Part shown: positions 36,101 through 45,611 of the stretch, one piece after another
Layout of the letters: each line of letters starts with the position of its first letter
How positions within the stretch are numbered: position 1 is the first letter of the stretch
Source of the DNA: Microplitis mediator
Taxonomy: Eukaryota > Arthropoda > Insecta > Hymenoptera > Braconidae
Direction of reading: 5' to 3'
DNA: 64,000 nt
Assembly: GCF_029852145.1 (NCBI RefSeq)
Contig: NC_079969.1
Span: 1,240,001 to 1,304,000, forward strand
The notes under the pieces: model-generated
The model's input: only the letters and a program-made list of their open reading frames with translations
Databases searched by the model: none
What the model was told of the DNA's origin: nothing
Position numbers and translations under genes: made by a program

Positions 36101-37047
36101 ACTGTTCTCACGCGTCTTCTGCTTGCTAAATTTTGATTTAGAATAGCATTCAAATTTACATCTTTATGTCGTCTGCTTAGTGACGATCTTCCATAAATTT
36201 GATCTTGATCTTGAGCATTCATTTCCAGAGGTTCATCTTGCGCAGGTGAAATGTTTCCATACACTCTTCTCATTGGTGTTATTTCCATTAATCTTGAACT
36301 ATTAACAGAATGTCGTAAATCGTGATTCAATTGATCACCTAGTGAAGCAACAAGAGAAGAACGTTTTTTTGATACTGGATCGGATTCGACGATCTCTTTA
36401 AATTGATCCAATTCATCGCTAATTGAAACGGCGAAACGTTTACCCGTAGACGTTGTATAAACAAGTGAACGATTAAGAATGTTGCCTTTTAATCCTTCAA
36501 AACGTCGTATTCTTTCGTTGTAAGTAATAGCTAACTTGTTGTAATTGTCAATAATACTCTTTATGATTTGATTACGGGCATACATTTCGTGTGGTTCCAA
36601 ATCATCGTAATTTTTGTTGCGTTTCTTGAAATTATCGTAGGATTGTTTGTAAGTACTCAATTCAATAGCAATGTCCAACGTTTCAGCGTAATCTTGGGTG
36701 AATGTATTCATGAAATTATTCAATACATTCATAACACGTTTATAAATTTCATTAGCTTTACGAAATGATGCATAACGTACTTTTTTAATATTTTCATTAC
36801 TGAAACTATTCGTAGATCTTAAATTTATTGTCGGCTGTGTTTGAGCAGGCGGTTGATTTAACAATATAGTGAGTCGGTTTATGTAGGCATCAAAGGTTTT
36901 TTTGAAATCTTGACGAAATACATTGATGTTTTTTTTCAAGTTATCCATAAATATTATCAATGACTCAGAACTTTCGTGGATATCAATCTCAGGTGGTGTT
37001 CGATTTCCCTGAGTTGCACTATCATTACTTCTATTTAATTCATTCAT
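33139..37047 (-). CDS. Cluster gene A: intronless coiled-coil protein, 1302 aa
   Basis: Single open frame from ATG at 37047. Residues 1 to about 270 are the family's N-terminal domain: helix-rich, with YASFRKANEIYKRV, FTQDYAETLDIA, then the signature LVYTTSTGKRFAVSI and a closing LMEITPM. Residues about 325-560 form a Lys/Glu/Asp-rich linker with tandem EDETADREDEE-like units and a basic patch (KSRKIKKKLSKK, a likely nuclear signal). Next comes a helical part, a KKTTTRKGKKK basic run, about eleven AGTSS units and four DAATNIS units. The last ~140 residues resemble the C-terminal domain of genes C, F and H (LDYLYMLVLKFEI). No enzyme motif, signal peptide or membrane segment. Function unknown. 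The antisense ORFs over the repeats are shadows. Confidence 0.85.
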   Translation of the reverse strand: MNELNRSNDSATQGNRTPPEIDIHESSESLIIFMDNLKKNINVFRQDFKKTFDAYINRLTILLNQPPAQTQPTINLRSTNSFSNENIKKVRYASFRKANEIYKRVMNVLNNFMNTFTQDYAETLDIAIELSTYKQSYDNFKKRNKNYDDLEPHEMYARNQIIKSIIDNYNKLAITYNERIRRFEGLKGNILNRSLVYTTSTGKRFAVSISDELDQFKEIVESDPVSKKRSSLVASLGDQLNHDLRHSVNSSRLMEITPMRRVYGNISPAQDEPLEMNAQDQDQIYGRSSLSRRHKDVNLNAILNQNLASRRRVRTVNIEPKPRPKRKQSVINKKTKSKIVKKVSQPQKSKDQDKNKSKPRQSESSDEETDTADEEMDVEDERTNREDKEKDKNKSKQRQSESSDEETDTADEEMDVEDERTNREDKEKDKEDETADKGDEGTNREDEEKDKEDETANKGDEGTNREDEEKDKEDETADREDEETDREDEEKDTEDETTDEEDEETDREDEEKDKENETTDEEEENRSRKKGKGVKSRKIKKKLSKKVRKSPTYEDLNDPSFYMKKVGRTWKMQCEQNAEKTSPDEDNDLNSLITDLLGQNLEMVVEHVKIMNQQNYKKADDIVQKVSKELQTIKDVDDVVVNDEEDNDSEYLKTLQNDPDYAKQPTKFEKIMKNLKFRARKYEEAIKDLKSHCLDRNIISEHMNIVNMINEHYNLTEVDKKLLRKLCVRLPERYKDLCKKLAKVVRRINLNDNPWCVPKYRIYNLHEKGQEYLETQKSLELNIFNIGFLIKNITNKLCNPSPESTKSTSQFLSQDEILKSIDEFNKIINDKISECSDELNKTKENIKAEEDNKIREEGLRKQKGNKSVVSKKKTTTGKTATKKTTTRKGKKKIDTNSNAGTSSDPGTSSNAGTSSIAGTSSNAGTSSNAGTSSDAGTSSDAGTSSNAGTSSDAASNISDAATNISDAATNISDAATNISDAAATPDTGTGNLNDGASSSSTGTDTTVVPKTTPVKKVTKPKDTSGSKAGTSSSTDASSSNTGTDIAGVPKTIPTNKKRKQNDPDDSDNETGSSDAGPRKIKPRDVTTMRSRRQAANYGDFKCSDHLLDDNFINRIIKDREELRKSDDEQDEDDAGGEGYCKSESRNLWYKLESSKDAMIADDEFIEKLKPLLDELLTDTCDAKRLIMEMEVKSLKIQKELISSKVPIPLIPILNENFDKNTDKYKKHLDYLYMLVLKFEIQIRWFEHNLDKLQSIYEDKMARNSQGKYNKEKKEINECTKTIEGLNGCFKEIVEKINEVKNN

Positions 37048-37060
37048 TTTTATCGGTTTT

Positions 37061-37076
37061 TACTCTTCTAATATAA
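37061..37076 (-). promoter_or_regulatory. Promoter-like element, gene A
   Basis: TTATATTAGAAGAGTA on the minus strand, 13 bases before the ATG. Identical to the element of genes B and C. A second match, CTTATATATTAGA, is at 37132-37144. Confidence 0.6.
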
Positions 37077-37320
37077 GTATTATTTCTTTAGATTTTTTGT
37101 CAATTTACTTGAGTATTTCAGATGAGCTCTGTCTAATATATAAGCAGAATAAAAAAAATTTTTTTATGTAAAATAATATATAATGATGCGCTGGTTTGGA
37201 TGATTAAAAATTTTGATCAGAAAGCTGGGAATCTGGTTTTGATGATGCAGCTTCCTCGTGATGCTGACGTGGGTGAATCGTCGATGAAGAGGGTTCATAA
37301 TTTCACTAAGTGCTTGATGT

Positions 37321-38625
37321 TCAAGGTGAGGGATCCGTTGGCTCTTGGGAAGTTTGTTGAACATCATTATTAAGTTCAACGTTAGGTACAGAAGGATCCA
37401 TGTGATGTTCTGTGGCGTCATCGAATTCGGTATTTTGTCGAGATGGTTGGTGTTCTTGATTGTCTGGTCCAGGGTCTTCACTATTCTGGGCAATTTGTTG
37501 AGTTTGTTCAGAGGCATCATTATCCTGTTCTACTGGAGATTGCAGAATCCAATTGTTATTCTTTAATGGTCTGACAGGCATCAATACAGTTTTGTCAGCA
37601 GAATTTTGTAGATCGTCTTTGAATCTGCTGGCAAATTTTGCGTTTATTGCATTGTTAGGTACAGAAGGATCCGTGTGATGTTCTGTGGCGTCATCGAATT
37701 CGGTATTTTGTTGAGATGGTTGGTATTCTTGATTGTCTGGTCCAGGGTCTTCACTATTCTGGGCATTTTGTTGAGTTTGTTCAGAGGCATCATTATCCTG
37801 TTCTACTGGAGATTGCAGAATCCACTTGTCTTTCTTCAACGGCTTAACAGGCATCAATACAGTTTTGTCAGCAGAATTTTGTAGATCGCCTTTGAATCTG
37901 CTGGCAAATGATGCGTATATTGGGCTGCGTTTTTGTGAAATTTCATCGGTCTCAACCAAACGTTTAAACTCTTCTAGATCATTATCTTTTGACAATACGA
38001 AATTCTTTCCTGTTGTCGATTCATAGACAAGTATACCGTTACTTAAATTATGTTGCAATGCGATGAAATGGTCGATTCCTGCATTGTACGTAATGACTAA
38101 CTTATTATGATGTTCAATAATACTGTCAATCTTTTTGTTTATTTGATACAACTGATTAACTTCTAAATCATCTGTACGGTTCTCATATCGCGTAACTAGA
38201 TTCTTAAATTCTTGTTTTAATGAACTTATCTTGATAGCTATTGAATATAAATTTCTGTAATCTTCTGTAAATGTTGTCATAAAATCGCCTAATGATTTTA
38301 TTGTTGTGTCATATATTTTCCCAACTTTATGAAATGACGAATATCGAACTTTTCGCCCGAATTCATTTTTGCTCGTTGGTGGTGTCGCGGATTGATTTTC
38401 AGACTGTACTGATGATTGATGTTGAATTCGACTTTGGGGATTTTCAATGAACTTTAAATACTGTTCATATGTTTTTTTAAATTCTTTTCGGAACTCCTGA
38501 ATTTGTTTTTTTATTATTTTCGTAAATGGTATCAACGTCTCAATACTTTCATGAATATCAACTCCGTCAGTTCGTCTTTGATTTTGGCGAGTTTCACTGT
38601 CATTATTCTTGCGAGGTTCACTCAT
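37321..38625 (-). CDS. Cluster gene B: truncated paralogue of gene C, 434 aa
   Basis: Open frame from ATG at 38625, close to the first ~430 residues of gene C (start MSEPRKNNDSETRQN). Contains the N-terminal domain (YSSFHKVGKIYDTT, LVYESTTGKNFVLS, VLMPVKPLKK) and two copies of an ~100-residue Gln/Asp-rich segment beginning FASRFK. It stops at PTDPSP. Past the stop (TGA), the same frame still matches a stretch of gene C further in (SST..NYEP), interrupted by TAG and TGA, and ends at a later TAA. B therefore arose from a C-like gene by an internal deletion plus nonsense changes. It may still make the short protein. Promoter element intact. Confidence 0.75.
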   Translation of the reverse strand: MSEPRKNNDSETRQNQRRTDGVDIHESIETLIPFTKIIKKQIQEFRKEFKKTYEQYLKFIENPQSRIQHQSSVQSENQSATPPTSKNEFGRKVRYSSFHKVGKIYDTTIKSLGDFMTTFTEDYRNLYSIAIKISSLKQEFKNLVTRYENRTDDLEVNQLYQINKKIDSIIEHHNKLVITYNAGIDHFIALQHNLSNGILVYESTTGKNFVLSKDNDLEEFKRLVETDEISQKRSPIYASFASRFKGDLQNSADKTVLMPVKPLKKDKWILQSPVEQDNDASEQTQQNAQNSEDPGPDNQEYQPSQQNTEFDDATEHHTDPSVPNNAINAKFASRFKDDLQNSADKTVLMPVRPLKNNNWILQSPVEQDNDASEQTQQIAQNSEDPGPDNQEHQPSRQNTEFDDATEHHMDPSVPNVELNNDVQQTSQEPTDPSP

Positions 38626-38646
38626 ATTTTGTATTTATATTATTTT

Positions 38647-38662
38647 TACTCTTCTAATATAA
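38647..38662 (-). promoter_or_regulatory. Promoter-like element, gene B
   Basis: TTATATTAGAAGAGTA on the minus strand, 21 bases before the ATG; identical to A and C. Confidence 0.6.
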
Positions 38663-38885
38663 ACATTATTTTTTTGTAAAATTTAATGAATATAAAATTA
38701 AACGAAAAAATTAATGTAATATATATATGTGTCATCTATTATAAAGTCATAAAACTATCATGAAAAAATTTTTTTTGTTCTAGAGAAAATCACGATGGTT
38801 ATGACCAATATAGTTGTTAGTCGTAAGTCTAATAAATAAGAGTTGAAATTCATATGAGTCAATCTATATATATATATATATATAT

Positions 38886-39907
38886 TAGGGTGATCCAAAA
38901 AATAACAAATTTTTTTTTTTTTCTTCCAAACAGGTTCAAAAGTTTCATTTAGATAAAAAAAGACGCCTGTGAAAATTAGAGTTCTTAATATTGACATTAA
39001 GAGGTTCCTCATCGCACTTTTCTATTTTCCATAAGAATAACATGGGAAAAATTTTTTTTACGTCTTCTGATTTTTATAAGTAGCTAACGATGCGCCATAG
39101 GAATAATTGGCAGGCATATTTTTGTAGGGAATTGAATGCTCTACAAAAAAAGATTCTTATCATTTTTTGAGGAATCTATTTGTTCAAAAGTTATTTGAGG
39201 TTGAAGACGAATTCATATTAAATTTTGAGATTTTCTACTTTTCCGGCGAAACTATCAGACTTATTACAAAATACCATTGGACCTTTTTTGTAGACAATTT
39301 TATTCCCTAAAAGTTATTGCGAATAAAGTTTTTTCGAATTCCGCATTGTTTTCTAGTTATTTTTATTTTAATGTGATGCTCATAAAAAAATAGTCTTCTG
39401 ATCGATTTTAAGAGCTTGACATTAAAATAAAAATAACTAGAAAGCAATGCGGAATTCGAAAAAACTTTATTAGAAATAACTTTTAGGGAATAAAATTGTC
39501 TACAAAAAAGGTCTGACGATATTTTGTAATAAGTCTGATAGTTTCACCGGAAAAGTAGAAAATCTCAAAATTTAATATGAATTCGACTTCAACCTCAAAT
39601 AACTTTTGAACAAATAGATTCCTCAAAAAATGATAAGAATCTTTTTTTGTAGAGCATTCAATTCCCTACAAAAATATGCCTGCCATTTATTCCTATGACG
39701 CATCGTTAGCTACTTATAAAAATCAGAAGACGTAAAAAAAATTTTTCCCATGTTATTCTTATGGGAAATAGAAAAGTGCGATGAGGAACCTCTTAATGTT
39801 AATATTAAGAGCTCTAATTTTCACAGGCGTCTTTTTTTATCTAAATGAAACTTTTGAACCTGTTTGGAAGAAAAAAAAAAAAGTTTGTTATTTTTTGGAT
39901 CACCCTA
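38886..39907. mobile_element. 1.02-kb palindromic foldback element
   Basis: Almost perfect inverted repeat with arms of about 490 bases around a centre near 39396. Ends TAGGGTGATCCAAAAAATAA and TTATTTTTTGGATCACCCTA, each set in TATATATA tracts. Arms contain only short mirrored ORFs. It lies between genes B and C of the cluster. Confidence 0.9.
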
Positions 39908-40042
39908 ATATATATATATATATATATATACATTTTTAACTCCGATTCTTACGTACGCAATCAAATTTTCTATTTTGGCACTATGATGCACTTAATTTCG
40001 GTAAAAAAATAATATTCTCAATTAGTCAATAGTTACAAAATG

Positions 40043-43000
40043 TCATTCATCTGAAGACATATATTTTTTAAGTGCTATTTTGTGCGCACTTTGAAGGTTT
40101 TTCAATTCTGTTTCACACTTCTTTAATTCTAATTGCTTATCTTGTTTTACAGTAATCGAACTTTTACTTAATTCTGTTTTTAACTCTACAATTTGATAAA
40201 TTTTACCATTTATATTATCATCAATATCTGTCACCTCATTTCTCAAGTTATTTAATCTTAAATTGCGTTCATCTTCTAATAATTTTAATTCTTTCTTAAG
40301 TGTTTTTATTTTATTTCTTATCTTAATGATATTTTCTTTTTCCGTCTTAAGTTTAACGAATTTTAAAGCAGCAGCGTTCTTGTTCATACATCGAAGAGCT
40401 TCGATTAATTGCCATTTTTCATCATTTGTTATTTTACTGGCGCCCAATTTCAATTTAACTACATCATCATATATTTGATTTCGCATATAGTTATAGTAAT
40501 AATAACTAATTTCGGACAATATTAGTTTATTTTGTAAATATTTAAGTTGAGCTTCCTTTCTTTTATTATTATCATATGTTTCATATAATTCTACCGTTAA
40601 TGACGAATTTAGTCTGACAGCTGAATCTTTTTGTATTTTTATTTCGTGGTTCATTACATCAGTAAATATTTTTTCACATAATGATTTTATTGTTCTAATT
40701 TTCGTGTCTTTAATTGCCAATAAATAAATGTGTTTTTTAAGAAATTGGACGAAATTTTCATTAACCCAAAGTAATTCTTTAACCTCCTTTTTAGGATTTA
40801 CTTTAATATTACCTTTCTTTGCTTCTGCTGCGAGCTTTTGTACCAATAATTTGATATCCTTTTCTGTTTTCATCCATTTTGCTAACTGTTCGCGAGTTGT
40901 TTCTGCTAGTGTCTCTGATTTTTTTGAACCACTGTTCGATTCTTCGCTAGTGTTATCAATAGAGAATTTACTTTCCCCTTTTGTCGATGATCTAGTCTTC
41001 ATTTGTAATCTTCCAGACACATGTTGATCATCAGATGATTTACTCTGGTCAGATTTGGAGATTTTAGTGGTTGCTTCTTCGCTATCGATTGACAATTTTC
41101 TTTTCATTTTCGCTGGTGGTTTAGTCACGACTTCAGGCTGCGCAGTGATATCTTGTTTTTGTTCAGAATCTGAGCTTACAGTGGTTTGTTCATCAGATTG
41201 TCTATCTGATTCAGTGACAGAATCGGATTCCATTTGGTTGGTCACTAAATTAGGTGGTGACACGACTGTCACATTTTGTTCAGATGTTTCTTCAAATGAT
41301 TGTCCCTGATTATCATTTGGTTCTTCATTTATCGTTGATCTATTAATCTTTTCCGTAATTCTAACCGATAGTCTTGCATTCTTTTTCATCTGTTTTTCTA
41401 CTTCTTGACGTTTTCCTTCAAGTTCCTGTATTTCTATCTCTAAATCCTTATAATTACTACCTTGATTTCCCATCATTGCGATTTTGTCATAACTTCTTTG
41501 AACTTCATCCAGTTCATTAGAATAATGGTTCTGGATTTTCACGATTCCCTTAAGTACTTCCATAAGGAACTCAAAATCAGATTCTGTTAACTCATCTTTA
41601 TCTAAAGTATTCTCAATTTTTTTAATCGAATAATAATCCTCCTCAGGGTCGGTTTTTTGTGAGTCATTGCTTTTATCGATATTTGTAGATTCTTGTATTG
41701 TAGTTATATCTTCATCGGAGTCATCAGTTAGATTAATAACTTGCTCTGATAATTTCGATTCTCCTTTTACCTCCGATTTGTTAATTTTTTCCGTAATTCT
41801 AACCGATTGTCCTTCATTAATTGCTTTCTTCCTTTCCAGCTCTTGACGTTTTTCTTCAAGTTTTTGTATTTCTATCTCTAATTCCTTATAATTACTACCT
41901 TGCTTTTCCTTCATTGCGATTTTGTCATAACTTCTTTGAACTTCATCCAGTTGATTAGAATAGTAGTTCTGGGATTGCTCGATTTTCTGAAGTAATTTCT
42001 TAAGGAACTCGATATCAGATTCTGTTATCTCATCTTTTCCTAGAATATTTCTAAGTTTTTGAGCCGAAGAATCCTCCGTAGTGTCGGTTTTTCGTGAGTC
42101 ATTGCTTTCATTGATATTTGTAGATTCTTGTATTGTAGTTATATTTTTATTGGAGTCATCAGTTAGATCAATGACTTGCTCTGATTTCGATTCTTCATTT
42201 ACCTCCGATTTATTAATTTTTTCAGTTATATCAAGCACTATTTTTCCAATATATTTTATCTTCCGTTTAAGGTCAGAACCTCTTTTTTCAAGTTTCTGTA
42301 TTTCCATCTCTAAGCTCTCACGATTGCTACCTTCAATTCCCTTCATTATGATTTTGTCGTCACAAAGACTTTGAACCTCACGCAGTTGATAAGAATCGCG
42401 GCTGTGTATTTCCTTGAAAATCGAAAGGAATCTCTTGAGATGATTAATTTCAGATTTTGTTATGACATCTTTACCTAAAATAACTTCAACGTTTTTAGGT
42501 AAATTCACTTCCTCGACAGTGTCGGTTTCTCGCGAGTCATTACTTTTATCTATATTTGTAGATTCTTGTATTGTAATTAAATCTTCATCGGAGTCTTCAG
42601 TTGGATCAACAATTTCCTCTGATAATTGAGATTCTTCTTTTTGATTTGGCTCATTATTATTTTGTTGGACTTTCAAATTAGAATTTTCATTGATAATTAG
42701 AGGTTCGCGGGACGATTGGACAATATCCATAGACTGATTAGAAAGCTCATCAAAAGATTGTTCACTTTCAGATTCCAGCTTCGATTTTTTATTGCTGGGT
42801 TCCTCATTCGGGTCAGTCTGTTCGGAATTCTCGGACTGTGGTAATTTTTGTTGATCATGGTCTAGACTGATGTTCTCATCAATGGGTGGATCTGGATTTA
42901 TATTCGACTCATTGACATCTAAATTACGGACCGGTGTCGGCTGTGGGCTTTTAGCTGCTTCGATATCTGAGTGTGACTTAGCGCTGCGATCAATCGGGGG

Positions 43001-45157
43001 CGGTATCTTTCCGCTTCTTGATGGGGCGTCGTGATCTTGGTTAGGTAAATTTCTGCTCACTGGTACGATTGTTATGTCCGTTCGGGCTAGAAGATCCTTA
43101 ATCGTTGGATAAGCAGATTCTTGGTCGACACTTGCAACAGGTTGAGTCTTCAAATTTTCAGATGGTAATGGATTCGCGGCATCGCCTTCTGTTTTCGAAT
43201 GAAATTCAGTACTCGATATAGGCTGTGTCACTGATTTCGAGGCTGGCGTTGGTAGTTTTGAACTGCGTCTCAAATTTCGATAGCGTTTATATCGAGATAC
43301 TGGCGCTTGAGTTGGTTGCACTAAAGATATTGAGAGTTCTGGATTATGAATAAGATTTAGAACAGCTTGAGATTTAGAAGCAGAGGGTTTAGCAGGCTTC
43401 CTAATTCGATTGCGGGTTTTCAAAGGTGGATGCATTGAAACCATTGATACTGGTGAAGTTTGTTCATTATCTTTAATAGCCCGTGTCTCTATCCTAGGAT
43501 ACTGATGTTCTTTTTCGATATTTGGACTCGAGCTTGACATTTGTTGCAGTGGTTCATAATTTGACCGAGTGCTTGGCGTTGAAAGTGATAAGTCGATTGG
43601 CTCGTGATGAGTTTGTTGAACATTAGTGATATGTTGAACGTTACGTACATGATCTCGGTAATTCTCAGTGGCTTCATCGAATTCGGTACTTTGTTGGGAT
43701 GGCTGGCGGACTTGATCAGATGGACTAGGTTCATCATGACTCTGGAAATGCGGGCTAGGTTGTTGATCCAAGTAAACTTCAGAAGCTTCATTGAATTCGG
43801 TACTTTGTGGGGATGACTGGTGTATTTGATTAGATGGCGGCGTACTTGATGTTGAAGGTGAGGTACCCATTGGCTCTTGGTAAGTTTGTTGAACATCACT
43901 ACTAAGTTCAGCGTTAGGTACAGAAGTATCCATGAGATGTTCCGTGGGGTCATCGAATTCGGTATTTTGTTGAGATGGTTGGTATTCTTGATTGTCTGGT
44001 CCATGGTCTTCACTATTCTGGGCATGATGTTGAGTTTGTTCGGAGGCATCATTATCCTGTTCTACTGCAGATTGCAGAGTCCAATTGTTATTCTTCAATG
44101 GTCTGACAGGCATCAATACAGTTTTGTCAGCAGAATTTTGTAGATCGTCTTTGAATCTGCTGGCAAATGTTGCGTTTATTGCATTGTTAGGTACAGAAGG
44201 ATCCGTGTGATGTTCTGTAGCGTCATTGAATTCGGTATTTTGTTGAGATGGTTGGTATTCTTGATTGTCTGGTCCAGGGTCTTCACTATTCTGGGCATTT
44301 CGTTGAGTTTGTTCAGAGGCATCATTATCCTGTTCTACTGGAGATGGCAGAATCCACTTGTTTTTCTTCAACGGCTTAACAGGCATCAATACAGTTTTGT
44401 CAGCAGAATTTTGTAGATCGTCTTTGAATCTGCTGGCAAATGATGCGTATATTGGGCTGCGTTTTTGTGAAATTTCATCGGTTTCAACCAAACGTTTAAA
44501 CTCTTCTAGATCATCATCTTTTGACAATACGAAATTCTTTCCTGTTGTCGATTCATAGACAAGTATACCGTTACTTAAATTATGTTGCAATGCGATGAAA
44601 TGGTCGATTTCTGCATTGTACGTAATGACTAACTTATTATGATGTTCAATAATACTGTCAATCTTTTTGTTTATTTGATACAACTGATTAACTTCTAAAT
44701 CATCTGTACGGTTCTCATATCGCGTAACTAGATTATTAAATTCTTGTTTTAATGAACTTATCTTGATAGCTATTGAATATAAATTTCTGGAATCTTCTGT
44801 AAATGTTGTCATAAAATCGCCCAATGATTTTATTGTTGTGTCATATATTTTCCCAACTTTATGAAATGACGAATATTGAACTTTTCGCCCGAATTCATTT
44901 TTGCTCTCTGGTGGTGTCGCGGATTGATTTTCAGACTGTACTGATGATTGCTGTTGAATTCGACTTTGGGGAATTTTAATGAACTTTAAATACTGTTCAT
45001 ATGTTTCTTTAAATTCTTTTCGGAACTCCTGAATTTGTTCTTTTATTATTTTCGTAAATGGTATCAACGTCTCAATACTTTCATGAATATCAACTCCGTC
45101 AGCTCGTCTTCGATTTTGACGAGTTTCACTGTCATTATCCTTGCGAGGTTCACTCAT
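40043..45157 (-). CDS. Cluster gene C: intronless modular coiled-coil protein, 1704 aa
   Basis: Longest member, one uninterrupted frame. Order of parts: N-terminal helical domain (residues 1 to about 265, with YSSFHKVGKIYDTT and STTGKNFVLSKDDDLEEFK); two ~100-residue FASRFKDDLQNSADKTVLMP units; a Pro/Ser/Gln-rich stretch to about 850; three ~140-residue units starting near 850, 992 and 1137, each with an acidic head (DDSDEDITTIQESTN), LTESDFEFL-like and SYDKIAM motifs and a Leu/Lys/Glu coiled coil ending ITEKIN; an acidic-basic linker with KMKRKLS; and a C-terminal domain (about 1450-1704) with LWVNENFVQFL, YLQNKLILSEISYYYYNYM and long coiled coil. No catalytic motif. Likely a filament or scaffold protein, function unknown. 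Genes B and G share its first ~430 residues closely. Confidence 0.85.
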   Translation of the reverse strand: MSEPRKDNDSETRQNRRRADGVDIHESIETLIPFTKIIKEQIQEFRKEFKETYEQYLKFIKIPQSRIQQQSSVQSENQSATPPESKNEFGRKVQYSSFHKVGKIYDTTIKSLGDFMTTFTEDSRNLYSIAIKISSLKQEFNNLVTRYENRTDDLEVNQLYQINKKIDSIIEHHNKLVITYNAEIDHFIALQHNLSNGILVYESTTGKNFVLSKDDDLEEFKRLVETDEISQKRSPIYASFASRFKDDLQNSADKTVLMPVKPLKKNKWILPSPVEQDNDASEQTQRNAQNSEDPGPDNQEYQPSQQNTEFNDATEHHTDPSVPNNAINATFASRFKDDLQNSADKTVLMPVRPLKNNNWTLQSAVEQDNDASEQTQHHAQNSEDHGPDNQEYQPSQQNTEFDDPTEHLMDTSVPNAELSSDVQQTYQEPMGTSPSTSSTPPSNQIHQSSPQSTEFNEASEVYLDQQPSPHFQSHDEPSPSDQVRQPSQQSTEFDEATENYRDHVRNVQHITNVQQTHHEPIDLSLSTPSTRSNYEPLQQMSSSSPNIEKEHQYPRIETRAIKDNEQTSPVSMVSMHPPLKTRNRIRKPAKPSASKSQAVLNLIHNPELSISLVQPTQAPVSRYKRYRNLRRSSKLPTPASKSVTQPISSTEFHSKTEGDAANPLPSENLKTQPVASVDQESAYPTIKDLLARTDITIVPVSRNLPNQDHDAPSRSGKIPPPIDRSAKSHSDIEAAKSPQPTPVRNLDVNESNINPDPPIDENISLDHDQQKLPQSENSEQTDPNEEPSNKKSKLESESEQSFDELSNQSMDIVQSSREPLIINENSNLKVQQNNNEPNQKEESQLSEEIVDPTEDSDEDLITIQESTNIDKSNDSRETDTVEEVNLPKNVEVILGKDVITKSEINHLKRFLSIFKEIHSRDSYQLREVQSLCDDKIIMKGIEGSNRESLEMEIQKLEKRGSDLKRKIKYIGKIVLDITEKINKSEVNEESKSEQVIDLTDDSNKNITTIQESTNINESNDSRKTDTTEDSSAQKLRNILGKDEITESDIEFLKKLLQKIEQSQNYYSNQLDEVQRSYDKIAMKEKQGSNYKELEIEIQKLEEKRQELERKKAINEGQSVRITEKINKSEVKGESKLSEQVINLTDDSDEDITTIQESTNIDKSNDSQKTDPEEDYYSIKKIENTLDKDELTESDFEFLMEVLKGIVKIQNHYSNELDEVQRSYDKIAMMGNQGSNYKDLEIEIQELEGKRQEVEKQMKKNARLSVRITEKINRSTINEEPNDNQGQSFEETSEQNVTVVSPPNLVTNQMESDSVTESDRQSDEQTTVSSDSEQKQDITAQPEVVTKPPAKMKRKLSIDSEEATTKISKSDQSKSSDDQHVSGRLQMKTRSSTKGESKFSIDNTSEESNSGSKKSETLAETTREQLAKWMKTEKDIKLLVQKLAAEAKKGNIKVNPKKEVKELLWVNENFVQFLKKHIYLLAIKDTKIRTIKSLCEKIFTDVMNHEIKIQKDSAVRLNSSLTVELYETYDNNKRKEAQLKYLQNKLILSEISYYYYNYMRNQIYDDVVKLKLGASKITNDEKWQLIEALRCMNKNAAALKFVKLKTEKENIIKIRNKIKTLKKELKLLEDERNLRLNNLRNEVTDIDDNINGKIYQIVELKTELSKSSITVKQDKQLELKKCETELKNLQSAHKIALKKYMSSDE

Positions 45158-45178
45158 ATTTTGTATTTATATTATTTT

Positions 45179-45194
45179 TACTCTTCTAATATAA
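45179..45194 (-). promoter_or_regulatory. Promoter-like element, gene C
   Basis: TTATATTAGAAGAGTA on the minus strand, 21 bases before the ATG. The leader that follows (AAAATAATATAAATACAAAAT) is the same as in gene B. Confidence 0.6.
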
Positions 45195-45283
45195 ACGTTA
45201 CTTTTTAATAATATTTGAATGCAATAAATTTACATCAATTCTTATCTATAATAAAGTAAAACTAAAAGAAAAATTTCTTTTAA

Positions 45284-45430
45284 TTACGATTCGTCCTCAA
45301 TATTAATTAATAAATTTTTAATAGATTTTGATAGATTTTCTATAGAATTTCTTAGACAGCGTTTTTTCTCGACAGTAACGTCTGGGGTGTAATGAACAGT
45401 TCTAGGTTGTAATCTAGATCTTTTAAACGA
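45284..45430 (-). pseudogene. Possible orphan 3' coding remnant downstream of gene D
   Basis: Between genes C and D a 48-codon open stretch on the minus strand (starting SFKRSRLQPRTVHYTPD, ending INIEDES then TAA) has family-like composition but no ATG and no clear splice acceptor. It may be the detached end of gene D or of a lost member. Confidence 0.3.
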
Positions 45431-45611
45431 TCAATTGTTATATTACGTAAGTGATTCAAATAATTGCACTCCTACACTATTGATCCACAGATTTAATCTT
45501 TCCTTTGCTCATCTGTGGATCTTTATCTTTACTTTCTTATCTCTCTTTTCCTTCTATTTCCTGCTGTTCTACTCCTCGAAATTTACGGTAGTCGAAGTTG
45601 GTCGTGATTTA

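Noticed and set aside
38758..39012. 84-codon ORF in the palindrome
   Set aside because: Mirrored in the other arm; part of the foldback element without transposase features.
43489..44052. 187-codon minus-strand ORF inside gene C
   Set aside because: Alternative frame of the repeated FASRFK units; the main frame is far longer and conserved in B and G. The same shadow appears at 37164 and 51735.
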